From NCBI GenBank assembly GCA_002719615.1, contig PBHZ01000005.1, forward strand, positions 2,942 to 31,021: DNA of 28,080 nt, read 5' to 3'. Of the stretch, positions 16,097 to 24,248 are shown piece by piece. Source of the stretch: Methanobacteriota archaeon (GTDB lineage Archaea > Thermoplasmatota > Poseidoniia > Poseidoniales > Thalassarchaeaceae). The translations under genes were made by a program, and so were the position numbers. The first letter of the stretch is position 1, and each line of letters opens with the position of its first letter. The notes under the pieces are model-generated. The model did not search any database. It was not told the origin of the DNA and saw nothing but the letters and a program-made list of their open reading frames with translations.

Positions 16097-17959
16097 CTAA
16101 TTTATTTGCTCAAGAATCCAATCTGCAACCTGTTCTGAACCATTGGTTCTATGTAGTATAGAGAAATTTGCTTTCATCATATCTCTCACTTCTGGTTCAG
16201 AGATTCTTTCTATTGCAATTTGAATCTTATTCTCAGTTCTATTTTTCAATACAACCATACACCCTGCCTCCTCTGCTACCACAGCTCTTGCTAACTGATC
16301 ATCTCTACCAGTCTTCATATTTGGATAACATATTGTTGGTAAACTTGCCTCTATCGCCTCATGAAATGAGTTATAACCTCCTGCTAGGATAGCAAAATCA
16401 AAATCCGAGAAATATCTAGAATTAGGATAGTCCCTTAATATACGTACCCTCTTATATTCTGAAGAGAGTCTTTCACCAAGCATTGATTCTCCAATTACAA
16501 TATAAATTTCTGGATATTTCTCAATTGCTTTGATAGTCCATGAAAGTTCCGAGTCTATGTCATTAATATTTCCAGCACCCAATTGGATATAGCACAATGT
16601 AGAATCTAGAGGTATTCCTAGCCTTTTACGAAGATCCCCTTTTGGCGCCATTTTGTCTGATTCAGTTAGCATAATCGGATTACATTGAATCACTGCTGTT
16701 CCATGATCTAATTCAGAACCAAAATCAGTATCAACAGAATCTCCTGGCCTGACAATAGCATGGAAATGATTAATGCTATCTACTGGTATAGACTTTGAGT
16801 TTTCTTTTATCGCACCCCTTCTTAGCCATATCTTTAACATATCTGTTGGGCGTGATTTTATTGCATTCAACATACCTCTATATGGATATGAACCATCGAA
16901 AACAAAGGCCTTTGGACGATGAAGGGAAAAAATCATGTTGAGCATTTCTTCACAAAGGGAATTCCAAATGTTAGGTGGCATGTCATTGTAACGATAACGT
17001 CCAGAGATATGGTATGCAGGAAATCCTTCCTCTGCTAAAATATGTAAAGTAGGCATGGTTGTAAAAAAGATTATTTCAATATCTTTATCTTTTTCTCTAA
17101 TTTTTTTAGCCAAAGAAAGTAGTCGTGTGAAGTGACCAAAACCTACTCCATTTGTTGGAAAGAAAACAATACAATTTCTATTAACTCCAAGATTACCAAT
17201 GGGAAATTGACTGGGCATAGAATTATTTGTCTTCCCAGTTCTCTGATTTATTATTCCTAGAGCCAGTTTAGTAAAAGAGAATGGTAGAAAAATCAATTTT
17301 CTAGGGCTTCTCACAGATTCGGTAATATGACTCATTAGCCTAAAAGCACCGGATTGTTTTATTCTTGAGATTTCTCTTCTATATCTATCAACTTCTAGTA
17401 ATTCATTAGTGAGCATATAATAAGACTGATCTGAATCTTTTCTTACTTCTATTTTTTTTGGTTTCCATGGCAAAAGCTCCGCTATTTCTTTTGGTATTTT
17501 GTGTATTGATCCGATATTTTGAATTGTTTCCACTCTTTCATTCTCGTTTAGTTTCTTTAATGATTTTAATATCTCGGACATCTGAGAATCAAAATTTTCT
17601 CCATCTCCAGAGGACATTACTGAATATGCTTCTTCAATAAAACCTGCCCTTATTTCTGCATTGAAGTGATTGATATTATGATCGCGTAAATACAATCCAT
17701 ATTTATCTGCAGTACGATATTTTTTTGCAGCGAGTTCGTATTTGGAAAGTCTTAAAGCACTTCTGGCAGATAAGTCCATGAAAGAAATATTATTTCTAAA
17801 TAATTTACCATAAACTAAAGATCTTCTCAAAGAGGTTTGGAATTTTCCATCATTATACGATCTTCTTGTCTTACGGAGTAATTTGGAAAATAACCAAGAT
17901 TTAACTCCCATGTCCTTCGGTTCATGAATATACTTTTCAACTCTTTTTATCAAAGACAC
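16097..17959 (-). CDS. MurG/GT28-like glycosyltransferase with helical N-terminal extension
   Basis: The 620-residue protein starts at GTG 17959 (MSLIKRVEKY). An AGGTG run overlaps this start, and no nearby in-frame ATG was found. Residues 1-250 are mostly charged helix; RSALRLSKYELAAKKYRTAD (66-85) resembles one TPR-like pair. A GT-B fold follows from 262: IVFFPTNGVGFGHFTRLLSL (G-x-GH at 273-276) and IEIIFFTTMP. The donor-side C-terminal motif is AILAGGYNSFHEAIEASLPT (523-542), then DDQLARA and AEEAGCMVV. These are MurG / UDP-glycosyltransferase features (GGxxS..E and the DQ pair at 554-555). It probably uses a UDP-sugar, such as a UDP-HexNAc made in this locus, on a lipid-linked or protein acceptor. 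It ends 2 bases after the convergent PP-loop gene. The repeat extension continues the theme of solenoid-plus-transferase proteins here. Confidence 0.8.
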   Translation of the reverse strand: MSLIKRVEKYIHEPKDMGVKSWLFSKLLRKTRRSYNDGKFQTSLRRSLVYGKLFRNNISFMDLSARSALRLSKYELAAKKYRTADKYGLYLRDHNINHFNAEIRAGFIEEAYSVMSSGDGENFDSQMSEILKSLKKLNENERVETIQNIGSIHKIPKEIAELLPWKPKKIEVRKDSDQSYYMLTNELLEVDRYRREISRIKQSGAFRLMSHITESVRSPRKLIFLPFSFTKLALGIINQRTGKTNNSMPSQFPIGNLGVNRNCIVFFPTNGVGFGHFTRLLSLAKKIREKDKDIEIIFFTTMPTLHILAEEGFPAYHISGRYRYNDMPPNIWNSLCEEMLNMIFSLHRPKAFVFDGSYPYRGMLNAIKSRPTDMLKIWLRRGAIKENSKSIPVDSINHFHAIVRPGDSVDTDFGSELDHGTAVIQCNPIMLTESDKMAPKGDLRKRLGIPLDSTLCYIQLGAGNINDIDSELSWTIKAIEKYPEIYIVIGESMLGERLSSEYKRVRILRDYPNSRYFSDFDFAILAGGYNSFHEAIEASLPTICYPNMKTGRDDQLARAVVAEEAGCMVVLKNRTENKIQIAIERISEPEVRDMMKANFSILHRTNGSEQVADWILEQIN

Positions 17960-18006
17960 CTAAAAGATAAGAAAACCTTTCATGTCATACCACTCTAATA
18001 AAATAG

Positions 18007-19140
18007 ATGAGTACGAGTGGAACAAATAGTGATTGCATGAATATAGTATGGATCACAGGAAGAGATCTAAGATTGGATTTGGCTAGTACCACAGAAATAG
18101 GATTGATTAAGGGATTAATTAAAGAAAATATTTCAATAAATGTTTTTAGTACCACAATAAATATAGAAAATAATGATTTTGAACACAACAGATTCAGAAA
18201 AATAAGATTTAAAGGACTAGAAACAATTTCTGGAGGATTTTTTTTAGTAAAAGAATTAAGAAAAAAATCCAAAATTTTAAAATTAGCCGATTGTATAATA
18301 ATAGATTGGTGTTACGTTCCTTCGACAATAAGTGAATTAAAGAAAATAAATAAACCTTGGTTCATTATAGATAGAGGTCCGCCAGTTTACAACTCATTTT
18401 TGACAAAAATTCAGAAAAGAATTTGGAAAAGAGCTTGGGCAATTGCATCAGATTACGCTACAGGAAGTTTTGTGGTTTCCGAAAAGCACAAAGAATTAGT
18501 AAATAGAATAGAGTCTGACATTCACCCTCATGTATTGAACGCTGGTACTGACTTAGATGATTTTGACCAAGATGAAAAAATTATTCAAAATTGTGTTCAT
18601 ATTGCATATTCTGGAAGAATTGATAAAAATAGAGGAATAGAATCAATAATTAAGCTCTCAAAAAATCTTGAAAGAGAAGATATATCGCATGAAATTAACA
18701 TAATGGGAGAGGGAGATTATGTGGGTAGAGTAAAGAATTTCGCAGACAGTTCTAAGTCATTCATTTACCATGGGAAAATAACTAGGGATGCAGTGTATAA
18801 AATATTGAAAAAAACACATTTTGGGATAATGCCGATGCCAGATAAAACGGTTTGGAGGACCGCTAGTCCAATAAAATTAACAGAATATATGGCATCAGGA
18901 TTGCTAATAATTGGTCAGGATCATCCCGGAAACAGGATCTCAGAAAATGAAGTTTGGTCATTTTTAGTCGAAGGCAGAGATTGGCCGGAAAAAACACCGT
19001 TGATAATAAATAATATATTAAAAAACGGAAATTTTATTGAATTATCAGAATTATCTCGAAAGGCTGCTAAGAATTATGACTGGCAAATTATAACACAAAA
19101 GATGATAAAATACATTGATAATCGAATAAAAAATGAATAG
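18007..19140 (+). CDS. GT4-like glycosyltransferase
   Basis: The protein has 377 residues from ATG 18007, or 367 from ATG 18037 (MNIVWITGRDL), which looks like the first strand of a GT-B fold. The donor half contains HVLNAGTDLDDF, VHIAYSGRIDKNRGIES, INIMGEGDY, FIYHGKITRDAVYKIL and TASPIKLTEYMASG. The SP-x-K-L-x-EYMA form is common in GT4-like enzymes that lack the first Glu of E-x7-E; here only the second Glu remains. It has no signal or membrane segment. It is divergent from the MurG-like gene across a 47-base gap in which I see no good TATA box. Its stop directly abuts the convergent small DUF1737-like gene. The transferred sugar is unknown. Confidence 0.85.
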   Translation: MSTSGTNSDCMNIVWITGRDLRLDLASTTEIGLIKGLIKENISINVFSTTINIENNDFEHNRFRKIRFKGLETISGGFFLVKELRKKSKILKLADCIIIDWCYVPSTISELKKINKPWFIIDRGPPVYNSFLTKIQKRIWKRAWAIASDYATGSFVVSEKHKELVNRIESDIHPHVLNAGTDLDDFDQDEKIIQNCVHIAYSGRIDKNRGIESIIKLSKNLEREDISHEINIMGEGDYVGRVKNFADSSKSFIYHGKITRDAVYKILKKTHFGIMPMPDKTVWRTASPIKLTEYMASGLLIIGQDHPGNRISENEVWSFLVEGRDWPEKTPLIINNILKNGNFIELSELSRKAAKNYDWQIITQKMIKYIDNRIKNE

Positions 19141-19344
19141 TTATTTTATCATAGCTTGTATTAAGTAGAATTTTTCACCATCATGGAATATTTGAGGATT
19201 AGCATGTGGCTTCCATCCTGATTCCATCTTTATACTAACCCAAGTAGACAATTTATTCGTAGCAGAAGCCAATACAGGAGAAGCACTTCTAACCAAAATA
19301 TAACCTTCAGTTTTTTCTTCCACGCCGTTATCTCCTTCTGCCAT
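19141..19344 (-). CDS. small DUF1737-like protein (second copy)
   Basis: The protein has 67 residues. After an acidic 13-residue leader it follows the same pattern as the protein at 494-661: a strand (GYILVRSAS), a helix, ESGWKPHANPQ in place of SKGWQPVGGVA, an acidic turn (HDGEKF) and a closing IQAMIK in place of LQAMVR. It therefore looks like a divergent DUF1737-like relative. It starts at an ATG with a TATA-like run 18-28 bases upstream, so it probably has its own promoter. The stop codon sits directly next to the stop of the GT4 gene on the other strand. Function is unknown. Two such genes inside one glycan locus may be chance, as the family is small and widespread. Confidence 0.6.
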   Translation of the reverse strand: MAEGDNGVEEKTEGYILVRSASPVLASATNKLSTWVSIKMESGWKPHANPQIFHDGEKFYLIQAMIK

Positions 19345-19361
19345 AGATGACTCACTATGCG

Positions 19362-19372
19362 TTATTATTTTA
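19362..19372 (-). promoter_or_regulatory. TATA-like promoter of the second DUF1737-like gene
   Basis: On the minus strand the run TAAAATAATAA lies 18-28 bases before the ATG at 19344, within the 41-base gap after the GT2 gene. The spacing fits an archaeal TATA box with a leaderless or nearly leaderless transcript. This is inferred from composition and distance alone. Confidence 0.35.
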
Positions 19373-19385
19373 TCTTTGAGTATTA

Positions 19386-20543
19386 TTAGGATTTTTTCCT
19401 AAAATCAGAGGACTTTTGCCGTAAATTAGTATTAGTTTCCCATATATTCAATTTTATTCCAAATAACAGTAACAATTGTGCTTCTATTAGTATTGAAATA
19501 CCAAACAAGAAATTTCGGAAGAATGAAGACAAACACATGGTCATAAAAAATAAAAATGATAAGTTATAGATATTCATCGAAAATAAACCATAATCAAATA
19601 CAGAAAATATTGTAGAACAAAACAGACATAAAATAGAAATTAAAAAAATCCAAGGCATCATAATATGAAAGAAAAAGGCATTAAAGTAAATTGATTTGAT
19701 ATTACTGGCAAAAATCATTTTCCTATGCATAAATAATGTCCTGATTAAACCTTGAGAGCGCCTCAATTGTCTTTTCCTCCTATCTTTTCTTTCTGGTGAT
19801 GGCTCTAGAAATAATAATTCTTCATCCATTATTGATCTGAAACCATTACGTATAGAAATTAGTGATAATTGGGAATCATCAGAGTTAACATTAGGATTTA
19901 TTTTTCCGCCTTGTAATGAACTCATACGAAAAGCACAAATTGAACCTTCAAAAATAGGAGTAGAAGATATTTTAGATTCACCCAATCTAATAATATTGAA
20001 ATTCTTACGATAGTTATAATCTAAATCATCATATTCTGGAGAAAATTTACCACATACTGCACCAATACTTTCATCATTGAACCATCTAGTGATTTTTTGA
20101 AGAGAGTCTGGATAAAGTATTGCCTCAGCATCCATCATTACAAAAAAGTCGGTTTTAATTAAATCTAGTGCATGATTTATTGCGAAAGATTTTCCAGGCT
20201 TTTTTACGGAAATGATCTCATAAGTAATTGCTTTATCGACACTTTTCAGAAAATTATCGGCTATTTGAATTGTATTATCTATAGATTGGGAATCTAATAT
20301 GAGTATAGAAATTTTTTCCAAGGGATAATCCATCTTCAACAGCTCATTAATTTTTTCTTTTATGACTATTTCTTCATTCTTCACTGGTAGTAAAATAGTT
20401 AATGCAGGATTGAAAACAATATTACTCGGAATAAAATCTTTATTATAGGCTATAAAACATCTAATAAAGTGTAAAAATGGTATTAAAAATCCAATAAATG
20501 CCAATATTATTCCAGAAAACCAAATCTCCTGAGTGTACATCAT
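19386..20543 (-). CDS. membrane GT2 glycosyltransferase (processive/HAS-like)
   Basis: The protein has 385 residues from ATG 20543; the next codon is also ATG. An N-terminal membrane helix lies at about 9-31. A cytoplasmic GT-A domain follows: LTILLPVKNEE (48-58), LDSQSIDNT, KKPGKSFAINHAL (114-126), MMDAEA (D138-x-E140 in place of DxD), DDSQLSLISI (222-231, the base region) and RRSQGLIR (261-268, in the position of the Q/RxxRW motif). Three or four further membrane helices lie between about 287 and 365. This layout is that of GT2 enzymes such as hyaluronan or poly-GlcNAc synthases. Because it lacks a full QxxRW it may add single sugars to a lipid carrier instead. It is divergent from the next GT4 gene across 49 bases. 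Confidence 0.85.
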   Translation of the reverse strand: MMYTQEIWFSGIILAFIGFLIPFLHFIRCFIAYNKDFIPSNIVFNPALTILLPVKNEEIVIKEKINELLKMDYPLEKISILILDSQSIDNTIQIADNFLKSVDKAITYEIISVKKPGKSFAINHALDLIKTDFFVMMDAEAILYPDSLQKITRWFNDESIGAVCGKFSPEYDDLDYNYRKNFNIIRLGESKISSTPIFEGSICAFRMSSLQGGKINPNVNSDDSQLSLISIRNGFRSIMDEELLFLEPSPERKDRRKRQLRRSQGLIRTLFMHRKMIFASNIKSIYFNAFFFHIMMPWIFLISILCLFCSTIFSVFDYGLFSMNIYNLSFLFFMTMCLSSFFRNFLFGISILIEAQLLLLFGIKLNIWETNTNLRQKSSDFRKKS

Positions 20544-20592
20544 CAGTAGTTAGCATGATGTGTAAGGATATGGTCGGTTCGGCTGTAAGCGT

Positions 20593-21615
20593 ATGAAGAA
20601 GGTCATTCATTTGGGACCAGGTGAAAGCCAAGGAGGTATTGCCACAGTGATGAATAATATGAAATCCAATACTCCAAATGGATATCATTCAGAAATAGTA
20701 AATACCCATTGTGATGGTTCAATAATTCAAAAAATAAATGTTTGGAATAATGCCCGTAAACTACTAAAAAGAAAAATAAGAAGAAAAGATATTGATATAG
20801 CTCATATCCATGCTACGCATTCAATAAGTTGGTGGAGAAAGGCCGATTTGAAAAGAATCTGTAAAAAGAAATCAATACCGGTAATAATACACATTCACTC
20901 AGGCCGATTCGAAGAATTTTGTTCTAGTTTTTTCGGTTTAACAGGTTATTTGGTAAAAAAGATATTATCGTCGGGTTGTAAAGTAGTAATTTTGGAAGAA
21001 AGATGGAGAGGCATATTGAGAAAATGGATTCCCGAAGATTCCATTGTAATTCCAAATCCATCATACAAGAAGATTTCAAGAGAGAATATAGTTAGAAAAA
21101 AATTACACATACTGATGTTATCCAGAAATAGTAGAGGGAAGGGGCATAAATTTGCAATAAATATATTGAGATCGCTAGAGTCTAAAGGAGTAGATGCTAA
21201 ATTGATTATGACAGGAATTACACAAGAAGAAATAGATTCAAAGAATAGAAAGTCTGTAGAAGGAAAGGGCTGGGTTAGTGAAAAGGAAAAAAAAGAATTA
21301 ATGTTGAAATCGGATTTTCTAATAATGCCCAGTCAATTTGAGGGTTCCTCAATGTCAGTAATAGAATCGATGACTAATTTCCTACCCTGCCTAGTTTCTC
21401 CTGCATCATCTCAAACTATAGGGATAGATGAGTTAGTTATTCCATTGGACAATGTCGAGGAATGGAGTGAGAAAATTATTTCTTTATCAAATCAGGATGA
21501 ATATGACAGAGTAGTCAATTTAATCACCGTGCAATCGGAAAAATACTCAATTGAGAATAATATCAAAAATATTAACAGTTTATATGACGAAATTACAAGA
21601 GTTAAACTACAGTGA
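20593..21615 (+). CDS. GT4-family glycosyltransferase
   Basis: This 340-residue GT-B enzyme begins KKVIHLGPGESQGGIATVMN, the usual first strand and glycine loop of GT4. IDIAHIHATHS and IPVIIHIHSGRF mark the N-terminal domain and VVILEERWRGIL the linker region. The donor half has LHILMLSRNSRGKGHKFAIN, AKLIMTG, GKGWVSEKEKKELM and MPSQFEGSSMSVIESMTNF, with a complete E-x7-E. No membrane segment is seen. Its 3' end overlaps glmS on the other strand by 14 bases. The sequence before the ATG has no Shine-Dalgarno; GGATATGG sits near the centre of the 49-base divergent gap. The substrate is unknown. Confidence 0.87.
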   Translation: MKKVIHLGPGESQGGIATVMNNMKSNTPNGYHSEIVNTHCDGSIIQKINVWNNARKLLKRKIRRKDIDIAHIHATHSISWWRKADLKRICKKKSIPVIIHIHSGRFEEFCSSFFGLTGYLVKKILSSGCKVVILEERWRGILRKWIPEDSIVIPNPSYKKISRENIVRKKLHILMLSRNSRGKGHKFAINILRSLESKGVDAKLIMTGITQEEIDSKNRKSVEGKGWVSEKEKKELMLKSDFLIMPSQFEGSSMSVIESMTNFLPCLVSPASSQTIGIDELVIPLDNVEEWSEKIISLSNQDEYDRVVNLITVQSEKYSIENNIKNINSLYDEITRVKLQ

Positions 21616-23428
21616 CTGATTTGGCCAAATTACGTGGCCGATCAACATTTATTTCTCTATTAATTCCTGCGTTATATGCCAAAAGTTGTAATGGAATGAT
21701 GTTTACAAATGGGGACAGCTCTGAATGAGTTTTCATTGTTTCAATAACTACATCTGCGAACTGTGTTATTGGACCATCATGATCAGTAATTAGAATAATT
21801 TTCGCACCTCTTGCTTTGCATTCTCTGATACTGGACTCCATGAGATTTAGTTTTGAATCTGATGGGGCTATTGCAATTACAGGTGTTCCTTCTTCTATTA
21901 GTGCTATAGGTCCGTGTTTTAATTCTCCACCAGGGTATGCCAAGCAGGGAATATATGATACTTCCATCATCTTTAAAGCACCTTCCTCTACTAATTTTGA
22001 TGTTAAATGACCTCTTCCTATAAAAATTACATTATTGGAATGTTGTATCATTTTTGATGCTGCTTCTACTGAATCGCGACAAGTCATCAATTGAGATGCT
22101 AAAAGATTTGGTAACATCCTCAGAGATTGAACAATTTGCCTTCGCTTATAATGGGACATATCCGATATGGTTAATGCCAATAATAAACCATTGGCGAGCA
22201 TATTTGTGAATACCTTTGTAGATGCAACTGCATATTCTGGACCTGCATAAAGATAAGCCCCGTTACCTGTAAATCTAGAGATAGTAGAGCCTATTACATT
22301 GCACATCGAGGAAACATGACTGCCATATTGTTTTGCCTGTAAAAGAGCATCGAGAGTGTCTTTGGTCTCTCCAGATTGAGTTATTCCTATTGTGAGAGTG
22401 TTTTTTGAACAAGATTCCAAAGCAGGAAATTCACTAGCCCTAAATGCTTCAACAGGAACGTTCGAGAATTTTCTAATATATTCAGTTATAATAAGTGAGG
22501 CATAGTAAGCAGTTCCACAAGAAACAAAGTTAATTTTATCTAGATTTTTCATTTCCTCAGGAGAAAGAGTGAACCCGCTCAACTTGGCCTTTGAACCATC
22601 TGCACTAATTCTTCCGCTCAAAACGTTAGATAAAGAAGTGGGTTGATCATGAATTTCCTTTAACATCATATGAGGGAAAATACCAGGATCCTGTTCATCG
22701 TAAACTCCATCTAAGACGTTAAATTCTGGTTTATTTAGTCCATCTAGTGATTCAATACCTTTTTTTGTCAATAGGAAATTATCTCCATCATTCATATAAG
22801 CTACTTCAGAACATGCGCCATAGAATGGTTGAACATCGGAAGATACCGAGATATTATTTACACCTCTACCTATTACCATCGGCGCACCATTTCTAGAAAT
22901 CAAAATACCCTCCAAATCAGACATTATGGCTGCTATTGCCCAAGAACCTTCTAATTGTGAAATAACATTACAGAAGGCAAGTAAATGGTTTCTTGAACCT
23001 TGCTGGATTTTTAATTCGTGATCTAATAAATGAACTATTACTTCGGTGTCAGTTTCCGAGGAAATTTGATAACCTAAATCAGATACTTTTTCAGAGAGTT
23101 GTAGAGAATTCTCAATAATTCCATTGTGTACCACAGTTATATTTCCATCATTACTACTATGCGGGTGTGCATTGTAATCAGTAACTCCTCCATGAGTTGC
23201 CCATCTTGTATGTCCAATTGAAATGTGTGAACCATTAAATCTTCCATTAGCCTTTGAAACTAAATCTGAGACATAACCAACTGTCCTTTCTGTCTCTATA
23301 GGGCCTTTGTGTTGTGGAAAAATAGCAGCCAAACCTGCCGAGTCATAGCCCCTATATTCTAACTTTCTGAGACCTTCCAAAACTTGACCAGAGGCCTCAT
23401 GACCAATGCAACCATATATGCCGCACAT
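21602..23428 (-). CDS. glmS: glutamine-fructose-6-phosphate aminotransferase (isomerizing)
   Basis: The full-length protein has 608 residues, the family's normal size. It starts MCGIYGCIG, so Cys2 becomes the N-terminal nucleophile of the glutaminase domain (about 1-225). That domain contains LEYRGYDSAG, GHTRWATHGG, NAHPH and HNGIIEN. Two SIS sugar-isomerase domains follow, with VSCGTAYYASLI and TIGITQSGETKDT in the first and IFIGRG and GGELKHGPIALIE in the second. The C-terminal tail DRPRNLAKSVTVV carries the conserved Lys. It makes glucosamine-6-phosphate and glutamate from fructose-6-phosphate and glutamine, the entry step to UDP-GlcNAc. A good TATA-like box lies 23-32 bases before its ATG. 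The neighbouring acyltransferase (23529) and nucleotidyltransferase (25028) could supply later steps. Confidence 0.97.
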   Translation of the reverse strand: MCGIYGCIGHEASGQVLEGLRKLEYRGYDSAGLAAIFPQHKGPIETERTVGYVSDLVSKANGRFNGSHISIGHTRWATHGGVTDYNAHPHSSNDGNITVVHNGIIENSLQLSEKVSDLGYQISSETDTEVIVHLLDHELKIQQGSRNHLLAFCNVISQLEGSWAIAAIMSDLEGILISRNGAPMVIGRGVNNISVSSDVQPFYGACSEVAYMNDGDNFLLTKKGIESLDGLNKPEFNVLDGVYDEQDPGIFPHMMLKEIHDQPTSLSNVLSGRISADGSKAKLSGFTLSPEEMKNLDKINFVSCGTAYYASLIITEYIRKFSNVPVEAFRASEFPALESCSKNTLTIGITQSGETKDTLDALLQAKQYGSHVSSMCNVIGSTISRFTGNGAYLYAGPEYAVASTKVFTNMLANGLLLALTISDMSHYKRRQIVQSLRMLPNLLASQLMTCRDSVEAASKMIQHSNNVIFIGRGHLTSKLVEEGALKMMEVSYIPCLAYPGGELKHGPIALIEEGTPVIAIAPSDSKLNLMESSIRECKARGAKIILITDHDGPITQFADVVIETMKTHSELSPFVNIIPLQLLAYNAGINREINVDRPRNLAKSVTVV

Positions 23429-23450
23429 TATACAAAGCCCGCTAACAATG

Positions 23451-23460
23451 ATATATTAAT
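23451..23460 (-). promoter_or_regulatory. TATA-like promoter of glmS
   Basis: On the minus strand ATTAATATAT lies 23-32 bases before the glmS ATG at 23428, which is the archaeal TATA position for a leaderless message. There is no Shine-Dalgarno before the ATG (GGGCTTTGTATA-ATG). The motif and spacing are among the clearest in the window. Inference only. Confidence 0.5.
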
Positions 23461-23490
23461 ATGGTACCAAATTATCATAATACTCAATAG

Positions 23491-23505
23491 TTTAATCAAA
23501 TAATA
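23491..23505 (+). promoter_or_regulatory. possible TATA region of the beta-helix acyltransferase gene
   Basis: TTTAATCAAATAATA lies 24-38 bases before the ATG at 23529, in the 100-base divergent gap shared with glmS. A weak AGGA lies 6-9 bases before the ATG, so initiation mode is uncertain. Confidence 0.3.
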
Positions 23506-23528
23506 CAGTAAAATCAATAGGAATTATC

Positions 23529-24248
23529 ATGTTAGATAAGAAAAATGTTATTCATGAAAGCAATCTCCGAAGAGTTATGCCCTTAATGGATTTGATTTTC
23601 CCACAATTGGCAGATAATGATGTTGCAGTTCATATTCCATTTTGGCCTGATAAAGAATCTCCTTGGAGTATTTTGTCTTCCGAAGAAGAATATTCAATAA
23701 TTAATCAAATGCAGAATATGAAAATAGACTTTGATAATAGTCTAGAAAGAAATAAAAATATTTCATTTGATACTAGTTATGGTCCGATATATATTCATCC
23801 TTCAGCAGAAATTGGAGAATATGTGAGAATCGAAGGACCATGTTTCATAGGTAAAAATGTTGAAATTAGACATTCGGCTTACCTAAGGAAAGGAAGTTGG
23901 ATTTGTGATAATTCCATAGTTGGGCACTCCTCAGAAATAAAAAATTCAGTACTATTACCAGGTTCTAAGGCCCCTCACTTTAATTATGTAGGAGATTCAA
24001 TATTAGGTTTTAATGTAAATATTGGGGCAGGCGTAAAATTATCTAATGTCAGGAATGATAGAAGAAATATTCTAGTATCTATCGACAATGGAAAAAGAAT
24101 AGATACGGGACTCAGAAAATTTGGTGCTTTGATAGGAGATGGGTGCGAAATAGGATGTAATGTAGTTTCCAATCCGGGAACAATATTAGTACCCGGAACT
24201 ATGATTAGTCCTAATGAAACTTTGAATGGTTGGATAAAAAATAATTAA
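23529..24248 (+). CDS. left-handed beta-helix acyltransferase, GlmU C-terminal-like
   Basis: The protein has 239 residues. After an 80-residue N-terminal part come hexapeptide-type turns from 87 to 225 (IYIHPSAEIG, VRIEGPCFIGKNVEI, SIVGHSSEIKNSVLL). KAPHFNYVGDSILGFNVNIGAG (147-168) has H150 in the position of the GlmU acetyltransferase catalytic histidine. It then runs NDRRNILVSIDNGKRIDTGL and FGALIGDGCEIGCN. This matches the C-terminal half of archaeal and bacterial GlmU but without a nucleotidyltransferase domain. It likely acetylates glucosamine-1-phosphate with acetyl-CoA; the divergent glmS and the nearby stand-alone nucleotidyltransferase at 25028 support this. The first 30 residues (VIHESNLRRVMPLMDLIFPQ) were not recognised. 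Its stop overlaps the convergent GT2 gene by 4 bases. Confidence 0.82.
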   Translation: MLDKKNVIHESNLRRVMPLMDLIFPQLADNDVAVHIPFWPDKESPWSILSSEEEYSIINQMQNMKIDFDNSLERNKNISFDTSYGPIYIHPSAEIGEYVRIEGPCFIGKNVEIRHSAYLRKGSWICDNSIVGHSSEIKNSVLLPGSKAPHFNYVGDSILGFNVNIGAGVKLSNVRNDRRNILVSIDNGKRIDTGLRKFGALIGDGCEIGCNVVSNPGTILVPGTMISPNETLNGWIKNN

